In this document: positions 8,339-19,071 of the stretch, piece by piece
Layout: every line of letters starts with the position of its first letter
How positions within the stretch are numbered: position 1 is the first letter of the stretch
Source: Caulobacter soli
Lineage (GTDB): Bacteria > Pseudomonadota > Alphaproteobacteria > Caulobacterales > Caulobacteraceae
Direction: 5' to 3'
DNA: 64,000 nucleotides
Assembly: GCF_011045195.1 (NCBI RefSeq)
Contig: NZ_CP049199.1
Location: 5,067,501-5,131,500, forward strand
Notes under the pieces: model-generated
Database searches by the model: none
What the model was told of the DNA's origin: nothing
Seen by the model: only the letters and a program-made list of their open reading frames with translations
Program-made: the position numbers and the translations under genes

Positions 8339-9742
8339 TCAGGCGCTCATGCGCAGGTGGTTGATCAGGTCCACCCGAGTGATCACGCCCACGAACTCGT
8401 CGCCGTCGCAGACCAGGGCCACCTCGTCGCGGTCGAACACGTCGGGCAGGGCGTCGACGCCCTGGGTGGATTGCAGGGTGTTGACCGCCCGGGTCATGGC
8501 CGCGCTGACCAGGGTCTTGAACTTCGGGCCGCGAGCGTCGTCGTCCACCCCCTCGACGGCGGCCAGGATGTCGCTCTCGTCGAGAATGCCGACCAGCTTG
8601 CCGTGGTCGACCACCGGCAGCTGGCTGATGTCGCCGCTGCGCATGCGGTTGTAGGCGGTCAGCAGGGTGTCGTCCGGCCCGATGGCCACCACGCCGCCGT
8701 CGGCGTAGCGCTTGGCGATCAGGTCGCGCAGGTCGCCGTGCAGCTCGCGCTGGTCGAAGCCGTGGGCGGCCAGCCACATGTCGTTGAACATCTTGGTCAG
8801 GTATTTGGCGCCGGTATCGCAGACGAGCGTCACCACCCGCTTGGGCTCGGTCTGGGCCTGGCAATAGCGCAGCGCCGCCGCCAGCAGGGTGCCCGAGGAC
8901 GACCCGGCCAGGATCCCCTCCTTGCGCAGCAGCAGGCGGGCGGTGTCGACGCTCTCGCGGTCGCTGATCGAATAGGCGTGCCTGACCAGGTCCATCTGGG
9001 CGTTGGCCGGGATGAAGTCCTCGCCGATGCCTTCGACGATCCACGAGCCGGCCTCGCCATAGGTTCCGGTCGCCACGTAGTCGCAAAGGATCGAGCCGAC
9101 CGGGTCGGCCAGCACCATCTCCGTCTTGGGCGAATGCCGGGCCATGAACCGGCCGACGCCCGTCAGGGTGCCGCCCGAGCCGACGCCCACGACCACCGCG
9201 TCGATGTCGCCACCCATCTGCTCGAAGATCTCGGGCGCGGTCGTGGTCTCGTGGGCCAGCGGATTGGCCGGATTCTCGAACTGGTTGACGTAGATCGAGC
9301 CGGGGATCGACTGGGCCAGGGTCTGGGCCATGTCCTGATAGTATTCCGGATGGCCCTTGCCGACGTCGCTGCGGGTCAGGCGAACGTCCACGCCCATGGC
9401 CCGCAGATGCAGGATCTTCTCGCGCGCCATCTTGTCCGGCACGATCAGGATCAGCTTGTAGCCCTTCAGGGTCGCCACCTGGGCCAGGCCCAGTCCCGTA
9501 TTGCCGGCCGTCGCCTCGATGATCGTCCCGCCCGGCTTGAGGCTGCCGTCGGCCTCGGCCGCCTCGATCATCGAGCGCGCCACCCGGTCCTTGATCGAGC
9601 CGCCGGGGTTCTGGTTTTCCAGCTTCAGAAACAGCCGGCACGGACCGGTGTCGAGGTTGCGAACCTCGATCATCGGCGTGCGGCCAATCAGCTCGAGCGC
9701 GGAACCGACGACCGAAGGAAGGGCGGATTTGGGGTCATTCAT
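8339..9742 (-). CDS. Cystathionine beta-synthase with C-terminal CBS domains
   Basis: A 467-residue enzyme that joins serine and homocysteine to give cystathionine, the first step of reverse transsulfuration. The PLP lysine is K51 in NPGGSIKDR. The Asn-containing loop EATAGNTG and the phosphate-binding loop GVGSGGTLTGVG are present. A tandem CBS pair fills about residues 340-467 (GPDDTLLTAYNRMRSGDISQLPVVD and the repeat ending DEFVGVITRVDLINHL). Such domains often bind adenosyl ligands and tune activity. There is no N-terminal heme-binding region. It is probably co-transcribed with the gamma-lyase gene downstream. Confidence 0.93.
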   Translation of the reverse strand: MNDPKSALPSVVGSALELIGRTPMIEVRNLDTGPCRLFLKLENQNPGGSIKDRVARSMIEAAEADGSLKPGGTIIEATAGNTGLGLAQVATLKGYKLILIVPDKMAREKILHLRAMGVDVRLTRSDVGKGHPEYYQDMAQTLAQSIPGSIYVNQFENPANPLAHETTTAPEIFEQMGGDIDAVVVGVGSGGTLTGVGRFMARHSPKTEMVLADPVGSILCDYVATGTYGEAGSWIVEGIGEDFIPANAQMDLVRHAYSISDRESVDTARLLLRKEGILAGSSSGTLLAAALRYCQAQTEPKRVVTLVCDTGAKYLTKMFNDMWLAAHGFDQRELHGDLRDLIAKRYADGGVVAIGPDDTLLTAYNRMRSGDISQLPVVDHGKLVGILDESDILAAVEGVDDDARGPKFKTLVSAAMTRAVNTLQSTQGVDALPDVFDRDEVALVCDGDEFVGVITRVDLINHLRMSA

Positions 9743-9832
9743 GGCGCAACTCGGCGACAGAGAGAAATGATCTCCCTATCTAAGCCCGTTTCACGAAAGC
9801 GCAAACGGCGTTACGCGAGCTTGACCCTAACC

Positions 9833-10066
9833 CTAGGCCCCACAGGCGGTCAGGCGATCCATCCGCCATTCGCGGGCGAACTTGCGGCCCACCACCACGT
9901 CTTCGAACACCACCTTGCGGCGGGCGCCGGTCAGATCCGGATCGTCGTGGATCATCACGAAGGGAAAGCCGTTGCGCGACAGGAAGGCCTGGATGAATCC
10001 CGAGAAGCGCAGGGCCTCCTCGGCCGAGGCGAGACAGATGTCGATGACGACGTCAGCGGCGTTCAT
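9833..10066 (-). CDS. Small hypothetical protein
   Basis: A 77-residue protein that I do not recognise. It begins MNAADVVIDICLASAEEALRF and reads like a compact alpha/beta domain, with alternating hydrophobics (VVIDICLAS, FPFVMIHDDPD, RKVVFEDVVVG). There is no signal peptide or membrane helix. A GGGAG sequence eight bases before the ATG and GC-rich third positions support it as a real gene. It stands between the beta-synthase and transaldolase genes with short gaps on both sides. Confidence 0.6.
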   Translation of the reverse strand: MNAADVVIDICLASAEEALRFSGFIQAFLSRNGFPFVMIHDDPDLTGARRKVVFEDVVVGRKFAREWRMDRLTACGA

Positions 10067-10140
10067 AGGCGCGCTCCCGATGGGTTACCGCGACCTTAAC
10101 GCACGAACTCGCAAATGCGAACAGCCTTCGCGGTCGCAAA

Positions 10141-10170
10141 ATAAAACGGCCCCGGATTTCTCCGGGGCCG
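10141..10170 (-). terminator. Rho-independent terminator of the transaldolase gene
   Basis: A perfect ten-base GC-rich stem (CGGCCCCGGA and its complement) with a four-base loop at 10147-10170 is followed on the minus strand by a T-rich tract (TTTTAT at 10146-10141). It lies about 46 bases past the transaldolase stop codon and fits an intrinsic terminator. Confidence 0.85.
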
Positions 10171-10215
10171 CCCTAAAATCGAACATCGTTCGCCCAGATT
10201 GGAAGGCGGACGCCT

Positions 10216-10869
10216 TTAGAGAATGGATTGGCCCGTGCCCGCCCAATCCTTCAGGAACTGCTCCAGGCCCTTGTCGGTCAGCGGATGCTTGAACAGGTCG
10301 CCGAACACGGCCGGCGGGATGGTCACCACGTCGGCGCCGACGATGGCCGCGTCCTTGACGTGGGCGACGTTGCGCACCGAGGCGGCCAGGATTTCGGTCT
10401 CATAGCCGTAGTTGTCGTAGATGGCGCGGATGTCGCGGATCAGGTCCATGCCGTCGAAGCCGTAGTCGTCCAGGCGGCCGATGAACGGCGAGACGTAGGT
10501 CGCGCCGGCCTTGGCGGCCAGCAGGGCTTGGGTCGGCGAGAAGCACAGGGTGACGTTGGTCGAGATGCCCTCGCCGGCGAAGGCCGCGCAGGCGATCAGG
10601 CCGTCACGGGTCAGCGGGATCTTCACCACCACGTTAGGCGCGATCGCGGCCAGCTTCTTGCCCTCGGCGATCATCGCCTCGTGGGTGGTGGCGGCCACCT
10701 CGGCGCTGATCGGACCCGGCACCAGGTCGCAGATCTCGGCGATCACTTCGAGCATCGGCCGGCCCGCCTTGGCGATCAGGGTCGGGTTGGTGGTCACCCC
10801 ATCCACCAGGCCGGTCGAGGCCAGGTCGGCGATGACCTTGGTGTCGGTGCTGTCGAGGAAGATCTGCAT
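10216..10869 (-). CDS. tal: Transaldolase (TalC / fructose-6-phosphate aldolase-like)
   Basis: A 217-residue class I aldolase of the short transaldolase group. It moves a dihydroxyacetone unit between sugar phosphates in the pentose phosphate pathway. The Schiff-base lysine is K83 in [11 protein letters not shown]. The N-terminal [31 protein letters not shown] and the segment [13 protein letters not shown] are diagnostic. The length matches TalC-type enzymes and not the longer TalB. Whether it acts as transaldolase or as fructose-6-phosphate aldolase cannot be fixed from sequence. It may share sedoheptulose-7-phosphate with the heptose enzymes GmhB and HldE. Confidence 0.9.
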   Translation of the reverse strand: MQIFLDSTDTKVIADLASTGLVDGVTTNPTLIAKAGRPMLEVIAEICDLVPGPISAEVAATTHEAMIAEGKKLAAIAPNVVVKIPLTRDGLIACAAFAGEGISTNVTLCFSPTQALLAAKAGATYVSPFIGRLDDYGFDGMDLIRDIRAIYDNYGYETEILAASVRNVAHVKDAAIVGADVVTIPPAVFGDLFKHPLTDKGLEQFLKDWAGTGQSIL

Positions 10870-10943
10870 GGGCCTGCGCTTTTGCTTTGAAGTTTCAGGC
10901 TCGTTTATCCGTCCCGAGGGTCCGCGCCAAGCCGGGAAAGCCC

Positions 10944-11480
10944 CTAGGCGCCGGATGGAAATCGCTCACCGAGGCTTTCGCGCAGGAAGGCCAGCAGGTC
11001 GCCGCCCCGAAACCGCAGCCCCTCGACGCCGGCGCGGCGCGCGGCCTCGACGTCCGAACCCTTGTCGCCCACCAGAACGGTCTCCTCGGGCGCCAGAGAC
11101 CAGTCGGCCAGCCCGCGCAGGATCATGCCGGGATTGGGCTTGCGATCGGGATGGTCGGGATGGCGATAACGGTCGTCGACGGCGTCCTCGTGATGGGGCG
11201 CCACATAGAAGGCGTCGATCCGGCCGCCCACTGGAGCCAACCCCGCCTGCAAGGCGTCATGAAAGAGGTCGACCTGCGCCTCGGTGAAATAGCCCCGCGC
11301 CACGCCCGACTGGTTGGTGACGACCAGCACCTTCACCCCGGCCGCGTTCAACGTCGCGACCGCCTGGCGGGCCCCCTCGATCCAGTCCAGCCGCTCAGGC
11401 TCGCAGACATAGCCGTGGTCGAGGTTCAGCACCCCGTCGCGATCGAAGAACACGGCTTTCAATGGCGCTTTTTCAGACAT
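10944..11480 (-). CDS. gmhB: D,D-heptose 1,7-bisphosphate phosphatase (HAD family)
   Basis: A 178-residue HAD-family phosphatase. It matches GmhB, which removes the C7 phosphate of D-glycero-D-manno-heptose 1,7-bisphosphate on the way to ADP-heptose for the LPS core. The HAD nucleophile motif is F-F-D-R-D-G-V-L-N near residue 11. Motif II is [10 protein letters not shown], motif III is RKPNPGM and motif IV is [15 protein letters not shown]. The short loop with [24 protein letters not shown] takes the place of the usual Cys-rich zinc loop of GmhB. HldE, the enzyme before and after this step, is encoded at 51549-53006. Confidence 0.82.
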   Translation of the reverse strand: MSEKAPLKAVFFDRDGVLNLDHGYVCEPERLDWIEGARQAVATLNAAGVKVLVVTNQSGVARGYFTEAQVDLFHDALQAGLAPVGGRIDAFYVAPHHEDAVDDRYRHPDHPDRKPNPGMILRGLADWSLAPEETVLVGDKGSDVEAARRAGVEGLRFRGGDLLAFLRESLGERFPSGA

Positions 11481-11590
11481 GCCTCCGCCTTACGCCAGGC
11501 CCCAACGCGCGACAAGGCGAGCGGCGCTTGGCGAACCCAGGCGAGGCGGCCTAGAACGGCCCCAGCTCCAGGCCATCCCGAGGATCACCG

Positions 11591-12754
11591 ATGACCGACG
11601 ACTTCGCCCGTCTTGTCCGCCTGCGCGACGAGCTCAAGACCTGGGCCCTGGACCAGGCCTTTCCGATCTGGTGGGACGTCGGCGCCGACAAGGTCCAGGG
11701 CGGCTTCTTCGAGAAGATCGCCCTGGACGGAACCCCGGTCGAGGCCCCACGCCGGGCGCGGGTTCAGCCGCGCCAGATCTATTCCTACGCCGTGGCCGGA
11801 CTGCTGGGCTGGGACGGTCCGTGGAAACAGGCCCTGGAACACGGGCTGGACTTCTATCTGAGCAAGTATCGCCGTCCCGACGGCTTCATGCGCACCCTGG
11901 TGGCCAGCGACGGCTCGCCCCTGGACGACAAGGTCGACCTCTATGACCAGGCCTTCGGCCTGTTCGGCCTGGCCATGGCCAGCTCGGTCCTGCCCGAGCG
12001 CGACGACCTGCCGGCCCTGGGCGTCAGCCTGCGCCAGGCCCTCTACGACACGCTCAAGCACCCCGTGGCCGGGTTTGAGGAAACCCGCCCGCGCACCCTG
12101 CCCCTGCTGTCCAACCCGCACATGCACCTGTTCGAGGCCAGCCTGGCCTGGATCGAGACCGGTCTCGACGCTGATGGCGGCTGGCGCGCCATGGCCGACG
12201 AGATCGCGGGGCTGGCCCTGGCCAAGTTCATCGACCCCAAGAGCGGCGGCCTGCGCGAGTATTACGACGGCGACTGGAACCCCGCCCCGGGCGTGGACGG
12301 CCGGATCGTCGAACCGGGCCACCAGTTCGAATGGGCCTGGCTGCTGCTGCGCTGGGGCCAGCTGGCCGGACGCGACGACGCGACCAGGGCCGCCCTGCGG
12401 ATGATCGAGATCGGCGAGGGTCCCGGCGTCGATCCCAAGCGTGGCGTGGCGATCTTCGCTCTGCTGGACGACATGAGCGTGCATGACGACATCGCCCGCC
12501 TGTGGGCCCAGACCGAACAGATCAAGGCCGGCGTGCTGGCCGCCCGGGTGACCGGCGACGCGCGCTGGTGGACCACGGCCGCCAATGGCGCCGAGGCCTT
12601 GCTGAAGTATTTCGATGTGCCGGTGAAGGGCCTGTGGCGCGACAAGCTGCGGGCGGACGGGACCTTCGTCGAAGAGGCCGCCCCCGCCAGCTCGTTCTAT
12701 CACATCGTCTGCGCGATCCTGGAGCTGGACCGGGCCGTCAGCGCCAGGTCGTGA
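11591..12754 (+). CDS. AGE-family epimerase/isomerase, probable mannose-6-phosphate isomerase
   Basis: A 387-residue (alpha/alpha)6-barrel protein of the N-acylglucosamine 2-epimerase family. Visible hallmarks are RARVQPRQIYSYAVAG, a DLYDQAFGLFGLA segment, LLSNPHMHLFEA with the conserved His, and EPGHQFEWAWLLLRWGQL with the second catalytic His region. The length equals that of the type III phosphomannose isomerases of rhizobia, which belong to this family. It converges on manC, overlapping by 17 bases. That ManC lacks obvious isomerase motifs, so this enzyme may supply mannose-6-phosphate. Substrate is inferred from context. Confidence 0.8.
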   Translation: MTDDFARLVRLRDELKTWALDQAFPIWWDVGADKVQGGFFEKIALDGTPVEAPRRARVQPRQIYSYAVAGLLGWDGPWKQALEHGLDFYLSKYRRPDGFMRTLVASDGSPLDDKVDLYDQAFGLFGLAMASSVLPERDDLPALGVSLRQALYDTLKHPVAGFEETRPRTLPLLSNPHMHLFEASLAWIETGLDADGGWRAMADEIAGLALAKFIDPKSGGLREYYDGDWNPAPGVDGRIVEPGHQFEWAWLLLRWGQLAGRDDATRAALRMIEIGEGPGVDPKRGVAIFALLDDMSVHDDIARLWAQTEQIKAGVLAARVTGDARWWTTAANGAEALLKYFDVPVKGLWRDKLRADGTFVEEAAPASSFYHIVCAILELDRAVSARS

Positions 12755-14054
12755 CCAGCACCGAGGCGGCGGTGGCCGCCCGGACCTCGACCGGCGCGCC
12801 CAGGTCCTGGCGGGCGCCGGCCGCGAGGCTTTCCGCCCCGGCGGTCAGGGCGCCGTCCAGCACCTGGATCGAGCCGACCGGCAGTTCGGCGACCGCCCCG
12901 GCTTCCAGACGCCACAGCTGAACCACCGCGCCGGGCGTGCTGGTCACCGGCTGGCGCTCGACGCCGCCGCTGAAGGCGATGGCGTGACGGTGGGCGATGT
13001 CGCGACCACTGGCCTTGAGCACGTCGACCAGGGTCTTGACGGCCTGGGCGTCGTCGCGGCGGCAGACCAGCACGGCGTCGGGCTCGGCGACGATCAGCAG
13101 GTCGGCCACGCCGATCGCCCCAACGAACGGGCCGGACGAGCGGGCCAGCACGTTGGTGGTGTTGATCAGATGGATGTCGCCGCTGGCGGCGTTGCCCTCG
13201 GTGTCGCGGATCGAGGCTTCCCAGATCGCGTCCCAGGCGCCCAGGTCCGACCAGGTGAAGGCGGCCGGGGCCACGGCGGCGCGGGTGGTGCGCTCCATGA
13301 CCGCGTAGTCCAGCGACTTCTTGGTGGTCGCGCCGAACGCCTCGCGGTCGAGGTGCAGCCGCACGCCGTCCCGCTGGCCCTTGGCGACCGAGGCCACGGC
13401 CCCGTCGCGGATCGCGGGTTCGAACACGGCCAGTTCGTCCAGCAGCGTCTTGGCCGTGAAGGCGAAGTTGCCGCTGTTCCAGTAGTAGCCGTCCTCGACA
13501 TAGGCCTTGGCGGTGGCCAGGTCGGGCTTTTCGACGAAGGCCGCCACCGAGAACACGCCGCCGGCCAGCTTGTCGCCGGGCTTGATGTAGCCGAAGCCGG
13601 TCGCGGGCGAGGTCGGCTGAACCCCGAAGGTGACGATCAGGCCGGTCTTGGAGGCCTCGATGGCCACCAGCGCCGCTTCGCGGAAGACTTCCGGCTCGGC
13701 GATGTGGTGGTCGGCCGCCAGCATCAGCACCACCCCGTCGGGCGAGCGCGACTGCACATAGGCGGCGGCGGCGGCGATGGCCGGCGCGGAGTCGCGAGCC
13801 TCGGGCTCGATGATCACCGTCAGCTTGACGCCCAGCTCCAGCGCCTGGCGCTCGACCAGCTCGGCCATGGCCTTGCCCGTGACCACCACGATCTCGTCGG
13901 CCCCCGGCAGGTCCATGACCCGCAGGATGGTGTCCTGGAAGCTGGAACGATCGCCGATCAGCTTCAGGAACTGCTTGGGACGGTCGGCGCGCGAGGCGGG
14001 CCACAGGCGGGTTCCAGACCCGCCGCACAGGATCACAGGATAGGTCGCGACCAA
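12738..14054 (-). CDS. manC: Mannose-1-phosphate guanylyltransferase
   Basis: A 438-residue enzyme that makes GDP-mannose from GTP and mannose-1-phosphate. The nucleotidyltransferase domain (about residues 1-270) starts with ILCGGSGTRLWPASR and has RPKQFL just behind it. It also shows GFGYIKPGD, FVEKPD and YYWNSGNFAF, all typical of the family. Residues 340-438 should hold the cupin isomerase domain of bifunctional ManC/AlgA. The usual His-rich cupin motifs are not visible, so only the guanylyltransferase activity is supported. GDP-mannose feeds surface-polysaccharide synthesis. It overlaps the AGE-family gene tail-to-tail. Confidence 0.88.
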   Translation of the reverse strand: MVATYPVILCGGSGTRLWPASRADRPKQFLKLIGDRSSFQDTILRVMDLPGADEIVVVTGKAMAELVERQALELGVKLTVIIEPEARDSAPAIAAAAAYVQSRSPDGVVLMLAADHHIAEPEVFREAALVAIEASKTGLIVTFGVQPTSPATGFGYIKPGDKLAGGVFSVAAFVEKPDLATAKAYVEDGYYWNSGNFAFTAKTLLDELAVFEPAIRDGAVASVAKGQRDGVRLHLDREAFGATTKKSLDYAVMERTTRAAVAPAAFTWSDLGAWDAIWEASIRDTEGNAASGDIHLINTTNVLARSSGPFVGAIGVADLLIVAEPDAVLVCRRDDAQAVKTLVDVLKASGRDIAHRHAIAFSGGVERQPVTSTPGAVVQLWRLEAGAVAELPVGSIQVLDGALTAGAESLAAGARQDLGAPVEVRAATAASVLVTTWR

Positions 14055-14156
14055 GAAATCCCCCGGGGCACAAAAAGCGTCCCGACCTTAAAGCGTCGGA
14101 CGATGTCAGTTAGCACATCGCTCCCGGCAAAATAGGGGCCAGGCGCCCGGGCCGAT

Positions 14157-16193
<2,037 letters not shown>

Positions 16194-16327
16194 AGGCTAA
16201 CCTTCCGGTGGCTAAAAACCGACTTCGGCGTAACGATGCAAGACGCGTGAAGCAAGGAACGACGTGACATAGTGTGTTCGTGAAGCTAAGTTTCGTTTCT
16301 TAAAGTTGTATTTTGGCTTTTCCCGCA

Positions 16328-17419
16328 ATGGTTTCATCTTCGGCCCTTTCTGATGCTGCGGACGGCGTTGTGCTGCCGGCGCCGTCGGGCGCGGGTGCGG
16401 TCGTCTTCAAGGGCCTCAAGCCCATCAGCGCGGCGACGTTCCAGCGCTATGCCGTGCTGATGCCGCCGGGCGTCGAGCGACGCATCCAGGTGAGATTCGA
16501 CGCCGAGAGCGACGAAGCGGGATCGTACGCCTGGAAGGTGATCTCCGACTGGTCCGCGGAGTCGCTCGTCGAGGTCGACCAAGGCGCGCCAGGCGTCTAC
16601 AGCCTGCACGTCGATCTGCGGAGAGGCGAGAAGAGCGGCGCCCACTCGGTCGGCCAAACGCGCGCCATAAGCCTGGACGTCCTTGGCGGCCTCAGCGGCC
16701 AGGTCGCCGATCGTGTTCGGCGCGTGCATGTCTTCGAGGCCCCGGACCAGTGGTCGCCCCAGGCCCTGAAGGACTCGGGCTCAATCGCCGCCCTTACCGA
16801 GGCGATCACGGTGCTGTTCCCGTCCCGCGTGGACGCCCTGGTCGAGGCGACCGGCGGGTTGTCGCGGCGGGCGCTCCTGGCCGTACACGCCATGAACATG
16901 GTCTCCAGCCTCTACGTGTTCGGACAGCAGGACCCAAGCCAGGTCGGATGTGTCCTAAGCGCCATCGACGGCCCGATCCGCACCCCGGCCGACTATCTGG
17001 CCAGCCGGATCGGCTGCTGCCAGGACTTCAGCGCCGTGCTGGCCGCCGTGCTGGAAATGCTGGGCTTCGAGCATCGCGCGGTCTGCATACGCCGCGATCA
17101 TATCTTCAACGAGGTCATGGTCGGCGGGCGCGGCCTCACCTTGGACGCCACCATCAACACGCTCTACACGCGGCCTTACGCGGAGGTGCTCACGCGTCCG
17201 GTCGAAGCGTTCGCCTGGCCGATCCGCTCGCTATCGACGGCGGGCGAACACAGGAAGGCGCTCGACGCCCTGATCGCTTTCCAGACCTTCGCCGTGGAGC
17301 TCTATGGCCCCGACGATCTGTTCTATTACGACCCCAAGGTCGTCTTCTCCGAAAACTACCACATCCTGTTGAAGGGTGGCGGCTACAGGGCTCTCGCCTC
17401 GGCGAACTTCCGGTCATAG
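16328..17419 (+). CDS. Transglutaminase-like cysteine-protease-fold protein
   Basis: A 363-residue protein with a C-terminal transglutaminase core and an N-terminal region of about 150 residues that looks beta-rich. The probable catalytic triad is C230 or C231 in IGCCQDFSAVLAAVLE, H258 in RRDHIFNEVMV and D273 in LTLDATINTLY. The spacing fits the fold. No signal peptide or membrane helix is visible, so it seems cytoplasmic. Such proteins can be transglutaminases, peptidases or amidases; which one cannot be told. It converges on a deacetylase-like gene with a 37-base overlap at the left edge of the polysaccharide locus. Start ATG 16328; a TTG at 16313 is possible. Confidence 0.7.
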   Translation: MVSSSALSDAADGVVLPAPSGAGAVVFKGLKPISAATFQRYAVLMPPGVERRIQVRFDAESDEAGSYAWKVISDWSAESLVEVDQGAPGVYSLHVDLRRGEKSGAHSVGQTRAISLDVLGGLSGQVADRVRRVHVFEAPDQWSPQALKDSGSIAALTEAITVLFPSRVDALVEATGGLSRRALLAVHAMNMVSSLYVFGQQDPSQVGCVLSAIDGPIRTPADYLASRIGCCQDFSAVLAAVLEMLGFEHRAVCIRRDHIFNEVMVGGRGLTLDATINTLYTRPYAEVLTRPVEAFAWPIRSLSTAGEHRKALDALIAFQTFAVELYGPDDLFYYDPKVVFSENYHILLKGGGYRALASANFRS

Positions 17420-18135
17420 GCGTCGCGGTTGGCCAGCACGTGGTTCATGTAGCCGATGAAGCGCTCATACTCCGCGGACTGGCGCTGAGCCTGGACTTCC
17501 CGCAAGGCGCGTAGCTTGTCGTCGGCGGTCTCGCCTTGCGAGATCCACCACACCGGGTGGGCGTTGAACTGCACGTCGACACCCTCGGCGAACAGGTCCA
17601 GCGGCGTCTTGGCGCGCCACCGCATCGAACTGTCGGCGACGTAGGTGAAGCGTTCGCGCATCGCGGCGGAATAGGCTTCGACCTGAAAAAGGCTCTCGAT
17701 GTCGAAATAGGCCGAATCGGTCGGCACGTGCTGCGAGGCGCTGACCACCGGCTTGCCGACGATCGCGGAAAGCAGGTCGCGCTCGCGCCGAACCCGATCG
17801 ACCGCCTGCTCGGCGTCGGCGATGTAGGACGAGTCCCAGTGGAGGCCGATTTCGTGACCCAGGTCGGTGATGGCGGCGATCGCCGCCCGGCCGGCCGCGT
17901 CCGTCGCCGCGTAGAAGTCGCAGCCCATCAGCACGAAATAGGTGGAGCGCACGCCCAGCCCGGTCTCGATCTCGGCCATCTGGCGCGCGTGGTCGAGGTC
18001 GAAATCCACGTCGTGGCGCAAGGCGACCGTCTTGCCTTCGCGGGCGATCGCCTCGCCAACGGGGACAAAGCCGTAGCCGGCGTCAAGGCCCGCACGGAGC
18101 ACGGCGGCGTAGCCTTCAGGGGAAAAGGAAATCAT
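17383..18135 (-). CDS. Polysaccharide deacetylase-like protein
   Basis: A 250-residue protein with NodB-homology features. The metal-binding motif is seen as L-R-H-D-V-D-F-D (residues 39-46), and a later HEIGLHWDSSY segment (94-104) carries the paired His. Family members take acetyl groups from sugars or act on related substrates. This short 'RHDVD' type often occurs in surface-glycan loci. No signal peptide is seen, so it may act on a cytoplasmic nucleotide-sugar or lipid-linked intermediate. The ATG overlaps the stop of the LpxD-like gene (ATGA), which suggests coupled translation. It overlaps the transglutaminase-like gene at its 3' end. Confidence 0.75.
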   Translation of the reverse strand: MISFSPEGYAAVLRAGLDAGYGFVPVGEAIAREGKTVALRHDVDFDLDHARQMAEIETGLGVRSTYFVLMGCDFYAATDAAGRAAIAAITDLGHEIGLHWDSSYIADAEQAVDRVRRERDLLSAIVGKPVVSASQHVPTDSAYFDIESLFQVEAYSAAMRERFTYVADSSMRWRAKTPLDLFAEGVDVQFNAHPVWWISQGETADDKLRALREVQAQRQSAEYERFIGYMNHVLANRDAYDRKFAEARAL

Positions 18136-19052
18136 TGATCGCCTCCGTCTTTCGCATTCGGCGGGCTCTCGTAGCGCGCCCGGATCCGCCGCGCGGGCGA
18201 ACCGACGTAAACGCTGTTGGGCTCGAGATCGCGAATGGCGACGGCCCCGATGCCCAGCATGGTGTCGGCCCCGACACGGATGCCTTCCAAGATGGAGGCG
18301 TTGGGTCCGAGCCACACGCCCGCGCCCATTTTCACGCTGCCGCTGATCTCGGCGTGAGCGGTGATCACGCAGTTGGGGCCCATCAAAACGTTGTGGGCGA
18401 CGTGAACGTGGTCATCGATCTTGGAATAGTTCTCGACGACGGTTGGGTCGATCGTGCCGGCGCACACCGTCGCCTGACAGCCGACCTCGACGAAATCGCC
18501 AAGGATCACCCCTCCGAGGTGCGGCAGTCGGATGTTGTTGCCGTTTTCATCGGTGTCGATGCCGAAGCCTTCTCCGCCTACCGTCGCGCCGCTGTGGATC
18601 ACGCAACCCCGCCCCGTCTGCACGCGCGGACCGATCACGGCGTTGGGACGAACCTCGGTTTCAGGCCCGATCACGCACAGGGCGCCGATCGAAGCGCCGT
18701 GGGCGATCGAGGCGGTGGGGTCCACCGTGGCGGTGGGGTGAACAAAGGCCAGGGGCGAAATTCCGGGCTCGGGCTTGGTCGCGAAGAGACTCGTGGCCCG
18801 GGCGAAGGCCCCTCGCGGGTTGGGCGTGCGGATGTGCGGCGGCTTGAACGGCTGCTCACTGTCGGTCGGGATCAGAAAGAGGCTCTCAAGCTGGTCGCCG
18901 ACCTGTTCGAACAGGGCCGCGCTGTCGCGATTGATAAATCCCATGCGGTTGGGCTGGGGACAATCCAGGGTGCAAAGACCCTTGATCAACAGATCCTCGC
19001 CCACCAGGTCGCCGCCCAGCAAAGCGGCGATTTGCGACGCGCGCACTTCCAT
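18132..19052 (-). CDS. LpxD-like hexapeptide acyltransferase
   Basis: A 306-residue left-handed beta-helix acyltransferase. The N-terminal 95 residues resemble the uridine-binding domain of LpxD. Hexapeptide repeats run from about residue 100 to 270. The segment KIDDHVHVAHNV (211-222) matches the catalytic His region of LpxD. Its context is not a lipid A operon: it sits between a glycosyltransferase and a deacetylase-like gene. It may therefore acylate an amino sugar of the surface polysaccharide and not lipid A itself. The downstream gene starts inside its stop codon. Confidence 0.75.
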   Translation of the reverse strand: MEVRASQIAALLGGDLVGEDLLIKGLCTLDCPQPNRMGFINRDSAALFEQVGDQLESLFLIPTDSEQPFKPPHIRTPNPRGAFARATSLFATKPEPGISPLAFVHPTATVDPTASIAHGASIGALCVIGPETEVRPNAVIGPRVQTGRGCVIHSGATVGGEGFGIDTDENGNNIRLPHLGGVILGDFVEVGCQATVCAGTIDPTVVENYSKIDDHVHVAHNVLMGPNCVITAHAEISGSVKMGAGVWLGPNASILEGIRVGADTMLGIGAVAIRDLEPNSVYVGSPARRIRARYESPPNAKDGGDQ

Positions 19053-19071
19053 GTTCCGGCCTCCTAGAATT

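Noticed and set aside
9743..9832. Possible SAM or other riboswitch before cystathionine beta-synthase
   Set aside because: The leader is under 100 bases, and I could see no conserved pseudoknot or P1 stem typical of SAM riboswitches.
12700..14073. Minus-strand frame of 457 codons over manC
   Set aside because: A frame-shifted shadow of manC, rich in Arg and Gly, without any fold signature; manC in the other frame is clear.
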